Part shown: in pieces, positions 42,950 through 52,710 of the stretch | Position numbering within the stretch: the first letter of the stretch is position 1 | Layout: every line of letters begins with the position of its first letter | Source of the DNA: Chitinophaga flava | GTDB taxonomy: Bacteria; Bacteroidota; Bacteroidia; Chitinophagales; Chitinophagaceae | Assembly: GCF_003308995.1 (NCBI RefSeq) | Contig: NZ_QFFJ01000001.1 | Coordinates: forward strand, 930,001 to 994,000 | Length of the DNA stretch: 64,000 nucleotides | Direction: 5' to 3' | The notes under the pieces: model-generated | Told to the model about the DNA's origin: nothing | Seen by the model: only the letters and a program-made list of their open reading frames with translations | Database searches by the model: none | Made by a program: the position numbers and the translations under genes

Positions 42950-45900
42950 TTAGAAACCTTTACCATAGTTATAATCAAATGATCCTGTCATCATCACACC
43001 ATTAGCAAAAGTTTCCTTGTAGGTTGCTTTCAAACGACCTGCTGCATCATATGCATACCTGGTGAAAAGATTATTGTTGTTCAGGACATAGATCAATTCT
43101 CCGCTGAATTTGTCATATACATAAGCGGATGTCAGGGACTCACCTGGCTGAACACGGAAGTCATCGAAATAAACAGTGGCAGCGCCGTTATTCATACAAC
43201 CAAAAGAGATGGAAGCTGCACCGGCAATCGTAGTGGCTGGCACTACGAAAGAAATGAGATACCAATTACCTGCTTTTTTCAACGTGTTGACGCTAGCACT
43301 GACAGGGGCTCCATTGCCTATTTTATAGTAAAGTCCGGCAACTGGTGCAGATGAACCATTTCCTTTTACCCATACACTGGCCAGAAAACTTTTCTTAGCA
43401 TCTGCAGCATCGAGATTAATCGTACAATTGAATCCCGCTTTATTTGCATCCACTCTCAAACTGTTATAACCTGTATGTGCATTAAGCGCAGGAGAAACGG
43501 CACTTTTTTCAACAACGCCATCGCCAAGACCAATTCCACCCGAAAACATTCCATTAGACAATTCGTCTTCCGCTCCGGTGAAGGCCAGATCTTTCTGACG
43601 GGCAAAAGTTCCGCTTATCAGTACTTTTGATTCATCATATCCCATAAGCGTAGCAGCAGCATTACCATATAAATCCACTCCTTCCAGTTCATTGGAATAA
43701 ACATTATACAGCGTGGTTTCTCTTGTCTTTAACCAACTTATACTATTAGCCAGTGGATTAGTCCAGTTGAAGTCCGTAAACTGATTTAGCGGTGTGATAC
43801 CATCCGCTGAAACACCTGCCGGCGCCCATACATAGGAAGCTTTTCGGCGCCATACATTTCCTGTTGTGATGCCGGGTTGATTTTGTATCGGTAATAGTCC
43901 GGCATTTCCGGCGCCCTTTACTTTGGCATCATTACCCCAGGTGGATACACTGGCACTCACTAATCCCAGCTTATTATTATTGGCATCTACCTTGTATACA
44001 TAACTGCCTGTTGACTGGGTCAGCATATGTTTGTTGTTGAGATTACCTACTTTCATTCCCATCTGCGAGTACTTCCGGTAGGCAGGTACTACTTCGGTCA
44101 TGAATGTATTACCATAGGCATCCTGCGCTGTTGTTTTAACAGCCTCGCCGGAGTAATAATCATATCCCAGGTAATTGGTAGTGGTAGTCTGGCCCGTTTT
44201 ATAATCAGTGCTGGTTTCACTGGTCAAAAAGTTGGCATTTTCGGTTTTTGATGTCATGATACCCCAGTCAATCAGTTCATCATCCATCAGGTCCACTCCT
44301 TTTCTGTTAACAAAACGCTCTACGATACGTCCCTGGTTACCATACTTTGCGTAAACAGCATCGCGGTCGGCAGTAGGCACCTCACTCACATAATTATATT
44401 TTTTTCTGGAGAGATACTTTCCGTTGTTATCCAGTTGGTCTATGGCCAACACTGCACCTATACCAGCAGTATTATCCTGAATGGCAAAGTTTCGTGTTGC
44501 CTTTTTCCATCCGCTCTCAGACCAGGATGCATCTCCCAGCTGCACCAGATTAACCGCATTTTCGTCCGGTGTTTTGAATGTGTATACGGTTGCACCAGGT
44601 GCTTCAAAGCGTACCGGAGCGGCACCATTAGCTTGTTTGTTGGCAACACTGGTAGTTACTGCCACATTTTTATACATAACACCCGGAGCAGGTAATATCC
44701 TCGACAAGGAAACAATTTTCGTAGAGGCCCGGTTTATCAACTCCCGGTACTCTCCTTTCCATACAGCCTTCTGTACGTTATCTCCTTGTTCATTTCCGGA
44801 GCTTTGTAATCCGGTAAAATTCTCCGTATGTTTCTGGATCACATTAGGCTCGTAGCTTGTTACGCCAGAAGACAGGTTATTCTGGGCAACAGACCGGTAG
44901 TCATAAACAGTTGAAGTAATACGGTCCGTACTATTAATACCCAGCTCTCTCACTCTGATGCCGCCGCCATACATCACGCGGCCCGGATCATTATTACGGT
45001 AGAAATACACGTTACCTGCCACTACATTGGTGGAAAGCTGTATCGATACGGACCCCACATCTATACTGGAATTACCCATCACAAAAGGATCAGTACAACT
45101 GATCGTCACCATCCCTGTCGCATCATTGACAGATTTGATGATGAAGTTATCAACAAGCGGGAGGTTTTTTGAGAAATAATTACCCGGGTAATAGTTATAC
45201 ATCCGATACGTACTCACGTACGCCATATTATCGGCGGTTGAAATTCCTGCTATCGCCGGCTTGGCTCCACCTGCCGGTATAATTCCCATCGTCATCTCAC
45301 ACTTGGTGTTCAGGGGTAATAGATCGCTCAAACGCTCACCATATGTATTTTCCACTTTAAAGGAAATCTGCTGGCCAGGTTTATCAAATGAAAAATTGTT
45401 AGCAATCATGGAACAGCGGTTATTCAACACAGATGTGGAATAACTATCTGACTCATACTTCACTTCTATATTCGCACCCAATGCCGTTGAAATGCGACGC
45501 AAGGACCATGCATCCGTATTTCGGGCTGAAGCAGGAGTGGGAGTACGGCCCACATTGTTGTTCTGATCTACAGCTGCAGCATCATAATCACATTTATAGT
45601 AGCCCCATTTATCATAGGCATCCTGATTAAACCGCGGATTTTTAGTGGTCTCCACTGATACAGACTGACCATTAAAAGCAACCGGCAGCGGATCTGCCAT
45701 TTTAAATCTCACCTCATACCTCATGGTCTTGATAGGGCCAGTGCCCTCAAGTAATAGCGTTTCATAAGTAACAACACCCGTATAAGGCATATTGTCAGGT
45801 CCCTTAACCGTTATCAGGTCCCCCTCACTAAGACGTCGGAGGTTAAGGCTAGGGAACCAGAGGGTTTTAACACTGCCGCTCTTACCATCACTGGAAGACA

Positions 45901-48286
45901 GAGGGCCGCTGATACTGGCCTTCTCATTAGCTCTGAACTCATAATCAAAAGTAACGGGAGGCAATACCGAAGCTCCCTGCTTGCCTAATGTAGCTACCGA
46001 TAAAAGTGTTAGTTTACCGGTTTTTATCGCAGGCGTACTATTGTCAAAGCTATTGGGTGTTTGAGGGCAAAGCGAATAATCATGGTTAAACTGAATAATC
46101 CGCAATGCTTTGCTTTCAATCCCTGTTCCGGCGAGATCGTATTTATCAAATACATTCTTTCCCTGGTCGGTATTTTCCATATTTTGTAATCCTGCACCGG
46201 TCTGGGGGCTAAATGCTCTGGCATCGCTGTTGTTCAGGAGGAGGATCCTGTTTAACTTCAACACAGGCTTGGATTTGGGAGCAGAGAAAGTGCCATATAC
46301 AAATCTGTTGTCTCTAAATCCCGCATGAGCATAGGTAGAATCCACCCCTTTCCCATCCTGCCGGATGTCTTTCTCAAAAATAGCTGTGTGCGTTCGGGTA
46401 TTGATGGTATTCAGATAGTACAACTCCTTATTTCCCTGAGAATAGCTTTCAAATTCGGCGTCTACATCTTTGGTAAAGCCTGTTGCAGGAGTCCGCCAGT
46501 TGTAGGCACCGGTCCATTTTCCATAACCTAAGTTCACCCAATAACCATAATCACCTTCATTCGCAACACCATTTCCATCCCTGTCCACAAAATCAGGCCC
46601 TGTAATACTGGTCAGCAACCAGGTATAAGCATACAGACTATGTCTTACCTGTTTGCTCCACCTCTCTTCTGTGTCTCCCTCTTTCTTCACATTTCTGGAA
46701 TAGGTCACTCCATCATTGGTATAAGCAGGCAGTCCGTAGTGGTAGGTTATTCCTTTCTCATTGGTGATGGAAAAACCGCCAATTCTGGAACTGGCATAAC
46801 GTACCAACCCCAGTGAATTTTCCGGCGCCACATCAATAAATCCTTTGCTTTTGGCACTTCCGTCCATAATCTGTGATTCTGTAAAATATTCAATATGACG
46901 GGAGCCTTCCACCCTTAAACTGGCCGGATCATATCCGGGAACGATACCATCGCCGGTAAGTGGATTCTGATCAAAGGGAGCGTATAACGAATTGGTTACG
47001 AAATTATTTAAGTTTTGTGTGTACGAGTTGGAGAAATCATTGATAAAGCGGAATGACGGCCTTACAAACACATTGCTTTTATAGGTTTCAGGCACTTTGT
47101 ATGACATCCCCGGCGCCAGCTGTCCATATAATCCTGTGTAATTACTAACAAATTTAATCGTCACGTTGTCAGCAGCTACTCTGTTGCCACCTATGGCGTA
47201 CCCCTGCAACTGGTATGGACGTATAGAACCATTAAGGCCCTGCGCATTGACCATATAGAGGTCATAATCCGGAAGCCCTGGCCCGGCATGAAAAGAAGGC
47301 TCCGGTAACCTGAACATACTGATACCATTCGACAGATCGAACATATGATAGGTATCAAATGCCTGATTGCTCAGCGTCCCTGTAGCAGCGCCTTCGGGCA
47401 GAAATAATGAACCATAGGATTTGGTATTACTCGAATAATCCTGCCAGGTTCTGTAATAACTGCTGCTTAACCCTATATTAAAAAGACCTCCAAACAGTGG
47501 AACATTGAATGCCCATGAAGACGTCTGCGTCTGCATTCCTTCATTCCCGGTCATACCGGAAAAGAGATTAGCCGTTACCTGTTGGCCGGGAAGACTAAAA
47601 GATGCAGAGGCGCCTGCAGAACTGAGGTCAATTCCCAGCGAGCCCGCCCCGCCCATCGTAGTTGACAGCCGGGTGCTCGTTTTTAAGGTTTTCAGGTTAG
47701 TATTGAGCCCGATAGAAGCATTGTTGCCACCCATTGTTCTGAATGACTGGCTCAGTCCAACAGTCAAACCATCAAAATCCACACTAAAACCCTTATTATT
47801 ATTGGTGAAGGTCACCCCTAATCCAAGAGAGACATTAGCACTGCGCAATGCAACACCCAGCCCCAATCCTACCGTCCGGCCTTCTGTACCACTCCAGTAC
47901 ATTCTTGCAAACTGGTCACTCGCGTTGTCATCATCGGCATAACCATTTTCACTTCTGTTAATCGCACCGGGATTTAATGTCCAGCCCAATCCCACCCAGC
48001 TGGCTTCCTCATTGGTGGTAATACCAGCATGATAAGATAAAGAGAGCGGGAAATTGCCTTCTGGTCCCGGAACCTCCACCAGGGGCATATTATAGTTAAA
48101 ATCTCCCGACTGAAGATTTACCATGTCCGTAGTATCAACAGGCTCAAAACTACTGGTCTCCGGTGAGGTAGGACCTGCCGTTAATGCATACGCTGCTATC
48201 GGGAATCCTATCTGATAGGCCAATATAGAAAGCAGAAAAAAAGCAATCGTTTTCTTACTTCGTTTGTTACAGTATATCATAGGCAA
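42950..48286 (-). CDS. Giant secreted YD/RHS-associated protein
   Basis: The 1778-residue protein has a signal peptide (KTIAFFLLSILAYQIGFPIAAYA). Its conserved Bacteroidota N-terminus reads DMVNLQSGDFNYNMPLVEVPGPEGNFPLSLSYHAG, resembling SpvB/insecticidal-complex-type proteins that open RHS loci. A glycine-rich beta region follows, then many aromatic YD-like units. Near residues 1560-1700 a jelly-roll-like carbohydrate-binding segment (VYFDDFRVQPGE) precedes the last YD repeat YDAAGRLKATYKE. It probably forms, with the adjacent 1309-residue protein, a large secreted or surface shell. The lineage-wide role of these pairs is not established. Confidence 0.82.
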   Translation of the reverse strand: MPMIYCNKRSKKTIAFFLLSILAYQIGFPIAAYALTAGPTSPETSSFEPVDTTDMVNLQSGDFNYNMPLVEVPGPEGNFPLSLSYHAGITTNEEASWVGLGWTLNPGAINRSENGYADDDNASDQFARMYWSGTEGRTVGLGLGVALRSANVSLGLGVTFTNNNKGFSVDFDGLTVGLSQSFRTMGGNNASIGLNTNLKTLKTSTRLSTTMGGAGSLGIDLSSAGASASFSLPGQQVTANLFSGMTGNEGMQTQTSSWAFNVPLFGGLFNIGLSSSYYRTWQDYSSNTKSYGSLFLPEGAATGTLSNQAFDTYHMFDLSNGISMFRLPEPSFHAGPGLPDYDLYMVNAQGLNGSIRPYQLQGYAIGGNRVAADNVTIKFVSNYTGLYGQLAPGMSYKVPETYKSNVFVRPSFRFINDFSNSYTQNLNNFVTNSLYAPFDQNPLTGDGIVPGYDPASLRVEGSRHIEYFTESQIMDGSAKSKGFIDVAPENSLGLVRYASSRIGGFSITNEKGITYHYGLPAYTNDGVTYSRNVKKEGDTEERWSKQVRHSLYAYTWLLTSITGPDFVDRDGNGVANEGDYGYWVNLGYGKWTGAYNWRTPATGFTKDVDAEFESYSQGNKELYYLNTINTRTHTAIFEKDIRQDGKGVDSTYAHAGFRDNRFVYGTFSAPKSKPVLKLNRILLLNNSDARAFSPQTGAGLQNMENTDQGKNVFDKYDLAGTGIESKALRIIQFNHDYSLCPQTPNSFDNSTPAIKTGKLTLLSVATLGKQGASVLPPVTFDYEFRANEKASISGPLSSSDGKSGSVKTLWFPSLNLRRLSEGDLITVKGPDNMPYTGVVTYETLLLEGTGPIKTMRYEVRFKMADPLPVAFNGQSVSVETTKNPRFNQDAYDKWGYYKCDYDAAAVDQNNNVGRTPTPASARNTDAWSLRRISTALGANIEVKYESDSYSTSVLNNRCSMIANNFSFDKPGQQISFKVENTYGERLSDLLPLNTKCEMTMGIIPAGGAKPAIAGISTADNMAYVSTYRMYNYYPGNYFSKNLPLVDNFIIKSVNDATGMVTISCTDPFVMGNSSIDVGSVSIQLSTNVVAGNVYFYRNNDPGRVMYGGGIRVRELGINSTDRITSTVYDYRSVAQNNLSSGVTSYEPNVIQKHTENFTGLQSSGNEQGDNVQKAVWKGEYRELINRASTKIVSLSRILPAPGVMYKNVAVTTSVANKQANGAAPVRFEAPGATVYTFKTPDENAVNLVQLGDASWSESGWKKATRNFAIQDNTAGIGAVLAIDQLDNNGKYLSRKKYNYVSEVPTADRDAVYAKYGNQGRIVERFVNRKGVDLMDDELIDWGIMTSKTENANFLTSETSTDYKTGQTTTTNYLGYDYYSGEAVKTTAQDAYGNTFMTEVVPAYRKYSQMGMKVGNLNNKHMLTQSTGSYVYKVDANNNKLGLVSASVSTWGNDAKVKGAGNAGLLPIQNQPGITTGNVWRRKASYVWAPAGVSADGITPLNQFTDFNWTNPLANSISWLKTRETTLYNVYSNELEGVDLYGNAAATLMGYDESKVLISGTFARQKDLAFTGAEDELSNGMFSGGIGLGDGVVEKSAVSPALNAHTGYNSLRVDANKAGFNCTINLDAADAKKSFLASVWVKGNGSSAPVAGLYYKIGNGAPVSASVNTLKKAGNWYLISFVVPATTIAGAASISFGCMNNGAATVYFDDFRVQPGESLTSAYVYDKFSGELIYVLNNNNLFTRYAYDAAGRLKATYKETFANGVMMTGSFDYNYGKGF

Positions 48287-48507
48287 GGGAAAACATGACC
48301 AGCCGTAACTGATCTTTATTTTAAAAATATTTTACCATACAAATGCTCTCAGGTAAATAGTACTAAAACGGGATAACAAAATACCTGACAGGGTTAATAG
48401 TTGTTAAACACTTTTGGTGGTTTTCAACAGCAGTTTTTATGGATCATCTCAGACGATCACATTTCTACAAAAACAAAAGAATAGAAAAAAAACAAATTAA
48501 CCAATTG

Positions 48508-48543
48508 ATTCTATATATTTTTCAATGAAAAAATATATAGAAT
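48508..48543 (-). terminator. Terminator-like hairpin after the hydrolase gene
   Basis: ATTCTATATATTTTT (48508-48522) and AAAAATATATAGAAT (48529-48543) form a perfect 15-bp AT-rich stem with a 6-base loop, 9 bases after the stop of the hydrolase gene. The remainder of the 265-base gap up to 48286 is AT-rich leader of the giant gene with no clear consensus promoter. Confidence 0.6.
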
Positions 48544-48551
48544 ACTAAAAA

Positions 48552-49358
48552 CTACGGTATACTATACACGCTTTTCACAAACACTACAACATGGTACAGC
48601 ACTTCATCTCCAGCTTCTTTATGTGGGGTATGCCCAACAGAAGACATGATTAGTTGAGTAGATTTTCCTGACACCTGATTAATAATTCCAGTGACCTGTT
48701 TCATACTTCCAAACTCATCGTGTTCACCCTGAATCACCAATATCGGACAAATGATCTGCGGGAGAAATTTTTCTATATTCCAGGATTTAAATGTTTCAGA
48801 GAGCCAGGTATCGGCCCAGGCTGCAAATACGGCGTCCATTTTGACGCCATGGTACCGGGTCAGTTTTTCCTTCAGGTTGGTAGTACGGTAAGCTACTACT
48901 GCATCCCTGATGCCTTTAAGCGTAATGTCCTCCACAAAAATATGAGCGCCTTCCGTAATCAGCCCTATGATAGCAGCCGGATATTTGGCGGCCGCTATCA
49001 GCGCAATGGAAGCACCATCACTATGACCAAATAAAATTGCCTGCCGAATACCAGTCTGCTGGATCAGCTCATGCAAAACATCCGCTTCCTTTTCGAGGTA
49101 ATTATTACCTCTGGACAGGTCTGTGAATGGACCCGATTGTCCATATCCCTGCCGGTCATAGACCAGTATGTTACAATGGGTTTCTTTTCCCAGCTTTTCC
49201 GGAAAGTCACGCCACAAATCAATACATCCCAGTGAATCATGCAAAAACACGATCGTTGGTCTGTCCGCCGCTTCCACCTTGTGTTTTACTTTGAGTGATA
49301 CACCCGATATGATGACATCTTTTAACATACGCTGCCATTTAGATGATTTCCTGTTCAC
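48552..49358 (-). CDS. Alpha/beta hydrolase
   Basis: The 268-residue protein has an alpha/beta hydrolase pattern: oxyanion block VFLHDSLGCIDLW, nucleophile elbow GHSDGAS (S113), acidic residue in GEHDEF and final histidine in SVGHTPHKE. There is no signal peptide, so it is cytoplasmic. The first ATG overlaps the MutS-like gene by 20 bases; an internal ATG at 49328 is possible. The substrate is unknown. It forms a two-gene unit with the MutS-like ATPase. Confidence 0.82.
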   Translation of the reverse strand: MNRKSSKWQRMLKDVIISGVSLKVKHKVEAADRPTIVFLHDSLGCIDLWRDFPEKLGKETHCNILVYDRQGYGQSGPFTDLSRGNNYLEKEADVLHELIQQTGIRQAILFGHSDGASIALIAAAKYPAAIIGLITEGAHIFVEDITLKGIRDAVVAYRTTNLKEKLTRYHGVKMDAVFAAWADTWLSETFKSWNIEKFLPQIICPILVIQGEHDEFGSMKQVTGIINQVSGKSTQLIMSSVGHTPHKEAGDEVLYHVVVFVKSVYSIP

Positions 49359-50622
49359 CTGCCTTCAGTAATTTATTCAATCCTTCTTTCTCAAACAACA
49401 ATTTTCCGAACTTCAGTTGGGACCATCCTTTTTTCAGTACGTAGGTATGCCTGGGCATCCCGTCATCAACCATTGCTTCCAGCTGCCAGGCTTCAAAGCT
49501 GCCTTCGGGCAACAGATTGTTGAGCTGATATAAATGAGTGGAAATAATAAAAAACGATCCTTTTAAATGCACCATCCCCTTGACTGTAGAACAGGTAATA
49601 TCAATAGCATCATCGATATTGGTACCACAAAACATCTCATCAAATACAGCAAAACATTTTTTTCCGTTTACAGCTTTTTGCAGGATTTCTTTCAGGTTGA
49701 CAATCTCCTGCATAAAGTGGCTGTATCCATTTTGAATATCATCAGTTACATTAATAGAAATAAGGAAGTCATCATAAAACGGGACCTCACATCTGTTTGC
49801 TGGCACAGCGAATCCCAGATGGGCCAGCAATACACATATACTGATTGATTTTAGAACAGTGGATTTACCCGCCATATTAGGACCTGTCAGCAACATCACA
49901 TTATTACAGTTGCTAAAGTCATTGGCTACAGGGTTCTTAATCATGGGATGATAAAACTTTTCCAGCAGCAAACGATCTGCCGTTATCACTGGAAAAACAA
50001 AGTTCCGGACTTTAATTCCCTTCGCTACTGACCAAAAAGCTTCAAACACAAACAATGATTGCCAGAAAGCAGCGAGCTCCCCACTTTTGCCGGCTTTCAG
50101 CAGCCGCTTCAAAAAGCCGGGGATATCGGTTAAAGATAAACCAGTACCTTTTTTAACACTGTCCGCCAGCGGCTCAATTTCCAGCACTTTAATAAACGAA
50201 ATGATGCTATCAGGATACAACTGAAACGATAACGGAAATGCTATACTGCTGATCCGTTGAAAATAAGATACATACAACTTATCCAGAAACAAAACAGCCT
50301 GAGAACAACGCGATTTGATCCTATGCCGGTCTCTGTTAAAAATTAAATTGACCCAGTCCACACTCTCTTCTTCATAGCTGCTTTTCAGGGTCGTTGTAAA
50401 ATTGTACACCTCCTCAAAATCATATCGCTGATAACTGAATCCTTCCAGGATACCCCAATGCTGCACAAAGGTGCTCAGCAATGCCTGCCTGGAAATGATA
50501 TCGTCATAGGATACTCCTTTCCTTTCAAACAAACCACGCAGGAATTCCTTTGCACCCGTGTTATTGGTGTAGTCAAATATTGAAATAATCTCTTTGTTGA
50601 GATAAGCATTTTCCGTCATCAC
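49339..50622 (-). CDS. Stand-alone MutS-type ATPase
   Basis: The 427-residue protein has the C-terminal ATPase core of MutS. Walker A is TGPNMAGKST, the Q-loop region is GYSHFMQEIVNLKE, Walker B is CFAVFDEMFCGTN, and STHLYQL follows. The mismatch-recognition domain, and probably the connector domain, of true MutS are absent; the N-terminal half is a helical lever-like region. Such short MutS relatives are frequent in Bacteroidota and are not known mismatch repair proteins. Role unknown. Confidence 0.82.
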   Translation of the reverse strand: MMTENAYLNKEIISIFDYTNNTGAKEFLRGLFERKGVSYDDIISRQALLSTFVQHWGILEGFSYQRYDFEEVYNFTTTLKSSYEEESVDWVNLIFNRDRHRIKSRCSQAVLFLDKLYVSYFQRISSIAFPLSFQLYPDSIISFIKVLEIEPLADSVKKGTGLSLTDIPGFLKRLLKAGKSGELAAFWQSLFVFEAFWSVAKGIKVRNFVFPVITADRLLLEKFYHPMIKNPVANDFSNCNNVMLLTGPNMAGKSTVLKSISICVLLAHLGFAVPANRCEVPFYDDFLISINVTDDIQNGYSHFMQEIVNLKEILQKAVNGKKCFAVFDEMFCGTNIDDAIDITCSTVKGMVHLKGSFFIISTHLYQLNNLLPEGSFEAWQLEAMVDDGMPRHTYVLKKGWSQLKFGKLLFEKEGLNKLLKAGEQEII

Positions 50623-50644
50623 CCAATTTAAGAAACAATACCGT

Positions 50645-51583
50645 TTATTTTTTCCGGGCTTCCAGCTGTTCTATCTTCTGTGCCTGGGCTTCCAGTTTTT
50701 TGTTTAGCTCAAGAATGTAAAGTGTTAGTTCTTCGATTTTTTGCATCTGAAGACGTTGTATCTCACCCAGATCCTGCGCATCTTTTTTAATTTCTTCGGC
50801 AGAAGGAATTCCGGGGAGGCGCTGGTTTTCTTTGATGAATTGCTCTACAGTCTGTAAGGATGGCAGTTCATACCCTGTTTTAAAAACGTAGTCCGGCCAG
50901 TTACCCAACAGCTTCACCTTTACTTTTGTGAAGATAGCGTCTCCGTTAACAGCCAAACGATACCCTTTTGCATCAGGCGTATTGATGGCCACAGCACTGT
51001 TGAAAAAATTCGTATAGGGGCTCATGTTATAGAGATTCCGGCCAGTGATATTGGCCGCTATTTGCGTATAATCATCCAATGTGGTTTTATAGGTTATAGG
51101 CGCGTGGTTGTCAGGTTTGTAAGGAAGCAGCTCAGGTGTATCATATTTTGTAACCGCCACCGTAGCAGCAGAGTGAAAATGATAACTGGTATTGCCTCCA
51201 CGCAACCATACTACAATACAATTAGCGTTATTAGCATAAGTGACATCTTCCCATCCCGCAATAAATTTGTTATCGTTAATGCCGTTATAACCCTGATTCA
51301 TGTCTACGTCTATAAACTGGGCTCCGGATCCCCAGCCATTGATATGATATCTAAATCTTACTATGAGACTACCACGCCACTGACTGTCATCATGGACCTG
51401 ACGGCCTATTTCAAATTCTGTGGCACGGTTTGGCCCCCAGAAATTCGGGTCAGAAAAGGTAACCGGATAAAACTTATCCAGGTCGCCGCCCACAACAAAG
51501 CTGAAATCAGATTGTGCCTGTGAGTAATGAGGTACGATGAAGGATAACAGGATAACAAAAGCAACAGTAAAGAATTTTTTCAT
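50645..51583 (-). CDS. Secreted protein with C-terminal coiled-coil tail (paralogue A)
   Basis: The 312-residue protein has a signal peptide ending YSQAQ, a beta-rich body (DLDKFYPV, WRGSLIVRFRYHINGWGSG), and a tail LPSLQTVEQFIKENQRLPGIPS followed by a coiled coil to the end. The tail is a common Bacteroidota motif reminiscent of phage tail-fibre chaperone regions. It is a clear paralogue of the gene at 55436-56512, sharing body and tail. Function unknown; probably a surface or adhesive protein. Confidence 0.65.
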   Translation of the reverse strand: MKKFFTVAFVILLSFIVPHYSQAQSDFSFVVGGDLDKFYPVTFSDPNFWGPNRATEFEIGRQVHDDSQWRGSLIVRFRYHINGWGSGAQFIDVDMNQGYNGINDNKFIAGWEDVTYANNANCIVVWLRGGNTSYHFHSAATVAVTKYDTPELLPYKPDNHAPITYKTTLDDYTQIAANITGRNLYNMSPYTNFFNSAVAINTPDAKGYRLAVNGDAIFTKVKVKLLGNWPDYVFKTGYELPSLQTVEQFIKENQRLPGIPSAEEIKKDAQDLGEIQRLQMQKIEELTLYILELNKKLEAQAQKIEQLEARKK

Positions 51584-51668
51584 TGGTAAGGGTTTAATAC
51601 TTTCATTCTAAATATCACATGATAAATGTGTTCATTCAAAGCGAATATACCGGTTTTTAAACCTGAAT

Positions 51669-51833
51669 TCATTTTAACAATTTCAGCACTGTTTTTTCCA
51701 CGATGCCCTTTCCCTTTTCCGGCTCATAAATAAAGCCATGGCTGCCATTATCCAGCACAATCAGTTCCCGGTCCTTAGCCTTATCATGATGGTCATTATA
51801 AATCTGTTGTACAGCTTCCAGCCGGAAAGTTTC
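51669..51833 (-). pseudogene. 3' remnant of an alpha/beta-hydrolase-like gene
   Basis: In this frame the sequence reads ETFRLEAVQQIY through ELIVLDNGSHGFIYEP to a stop at 51669. That is a typical alpha/beta hydrolase C-terminus with a catalytic-type histidine in GSHGF. No nucleophile elbow or rest of a hydrolase precedes it. Instead the upstream frame (51796-52377) runs into it in a different phase. It therefore looks like the left-over end of a gene joined here by deletion or recombination. Confidence 0.5.
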
Positions 51834-52377
51834 TTTGATGACGCCATACCGCAATAACATTGGTATCTGCATGATCTTCATACGGGTTATTTTCCAACAA
51901 CCGTTGGCGGATATCATACGCTTTATGGTAATCATCAATTAAACCAACACTATTCAGTTCAGCAGGCAGGAATGTTTCATCAAAGCCACCACAATTAGTC
52001 AGGGCACTGGTATCATAATATTGATCCAGCAGTTCATAGCCCATAAACTCATAACCTGGCGGTTGTACCAAAGCACAGTTTTCTGAAGGCCCGATAACTA
52101 TCGCCAGCATGTTAAAATCCCCAACCCCGGCCATATATTCCATTACATACACCTGTGAGGTAAAAAAATCTATGATGTGACAATCATCTGTCAACAGATA
52201 TTTCCGGTAGACCTCCTCATCCCTGCTTCGATCTATCAATATCTCGTTTAATCCGGTATCCAGCGAAACAAGTTCCTTCAGCTGGGGCAGTCTGCTCCAT
52301 TGGATATACCTGCTCCAGGTATTATTTTCATCGTTAAGCGGACCATATTTTCCCCTTGCGGTATATAAAAATTTCAT
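51796..52377 (-). CDS. Hypothetical protein, end altered by a junction
   Basis: The 193-residue cytoplasmic-looking protein starts MKFLYTARGKYGPLNDENN. I recognise no named family. The last dozen residues (QRNFPAGSCTTDL) lie over the hydrolase-like remnant in another frame, so the native C-terminus may end near NVIAVWRH. Its ATG overlaps the stop of the upstream frame (52374) by four bases, suggesting the two were once cotranslated. Confidence 0.5.
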   Translation of the reverse strand: MKFLYTARGKYGPLNDENNTWSRYIQWSRLPQLKELVSLDTGLNEILIDRSRDEEVYRKYLLTDDCHIIDFFTSQVYVMEYMAGVGDFNMLAIVIGPSENCALVQPPGYEFMGYELLDQYYDTSALTNCGGFDETFLPAELNSVGLIDDYHKAYDIRQRLLENNPYEDHADTNVIAVWRHQRNFPAGSCTTDL

Positions 52378-52709
52378 CTTTCCTTTTGCTTTGCTGCCAG
52401 TTTAATATACACTATCAGTGTCTTTATTTCATTCAATGTCAGGCTATCTTTAAATACATGTTCACCACTTATGTTATAATGATTGTCTAACGCCAACGCA
52501 TATCTGTCACCTGATAACTTCAGCGCTTTACTATCCCGGATATATTTTATGAAATAATCATCAGCAGGCGCAGGCAGCCTTTGAAACAGATTATCAAAGA
52601 GGTACTGACTACTACAGGAATACGCATAGGCAGATGATTCAAACCAAATATACGTTAGTATATTTCTGCTTTTCTTTTTATCTTTTGGCCAGACATTATC
52701 ATCTTTTCC
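52374..52709 (-). CDS. Possible 5'-truncated hypothetical gene
   Basis: An open frame of about 111 codons ends in LTLNEIKTLIVYIKLAAKQKER and stops at 52374, coupled by ATGA to the next gene. There is no in-frame ATG, GTG or TTG between the divergent beta-lactamase-like start and residue FESSAYAYS. Either the 5' end was lost when the beta-lactamase-like gene arrived or a non-canonical start is used. The protein body looks genuine (mixed charged helices) but is not recognised. Confidence 0.35.
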   Translation of the reverse strand, partial: GKDDNVWPKDKKKSRNILTYIWFESSAYAYSCSSQYLFDNLFQRLPAPADDYFIKYIRDSKALKLSGDRYALALDNHYNISGEHVFKDSLTLNEIKTLIVYIKLAAKQKER

Positions 52710-52710
52710 T

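Noticed and set aside
38960..48286. Tandem DNA repeats or a mobile element within the RHS region.
   Set aside because: The repeats are degenerate at DNA level and reflect YD protein repeats; no transposase, terminal repeats or target duplications are visible.
49339..50622. Calling the MutS-like gene mutS (mismatch repair).
   Set aside because: The mismatch-binding N-terminal domain is missing, and the length is about half that of MutS.
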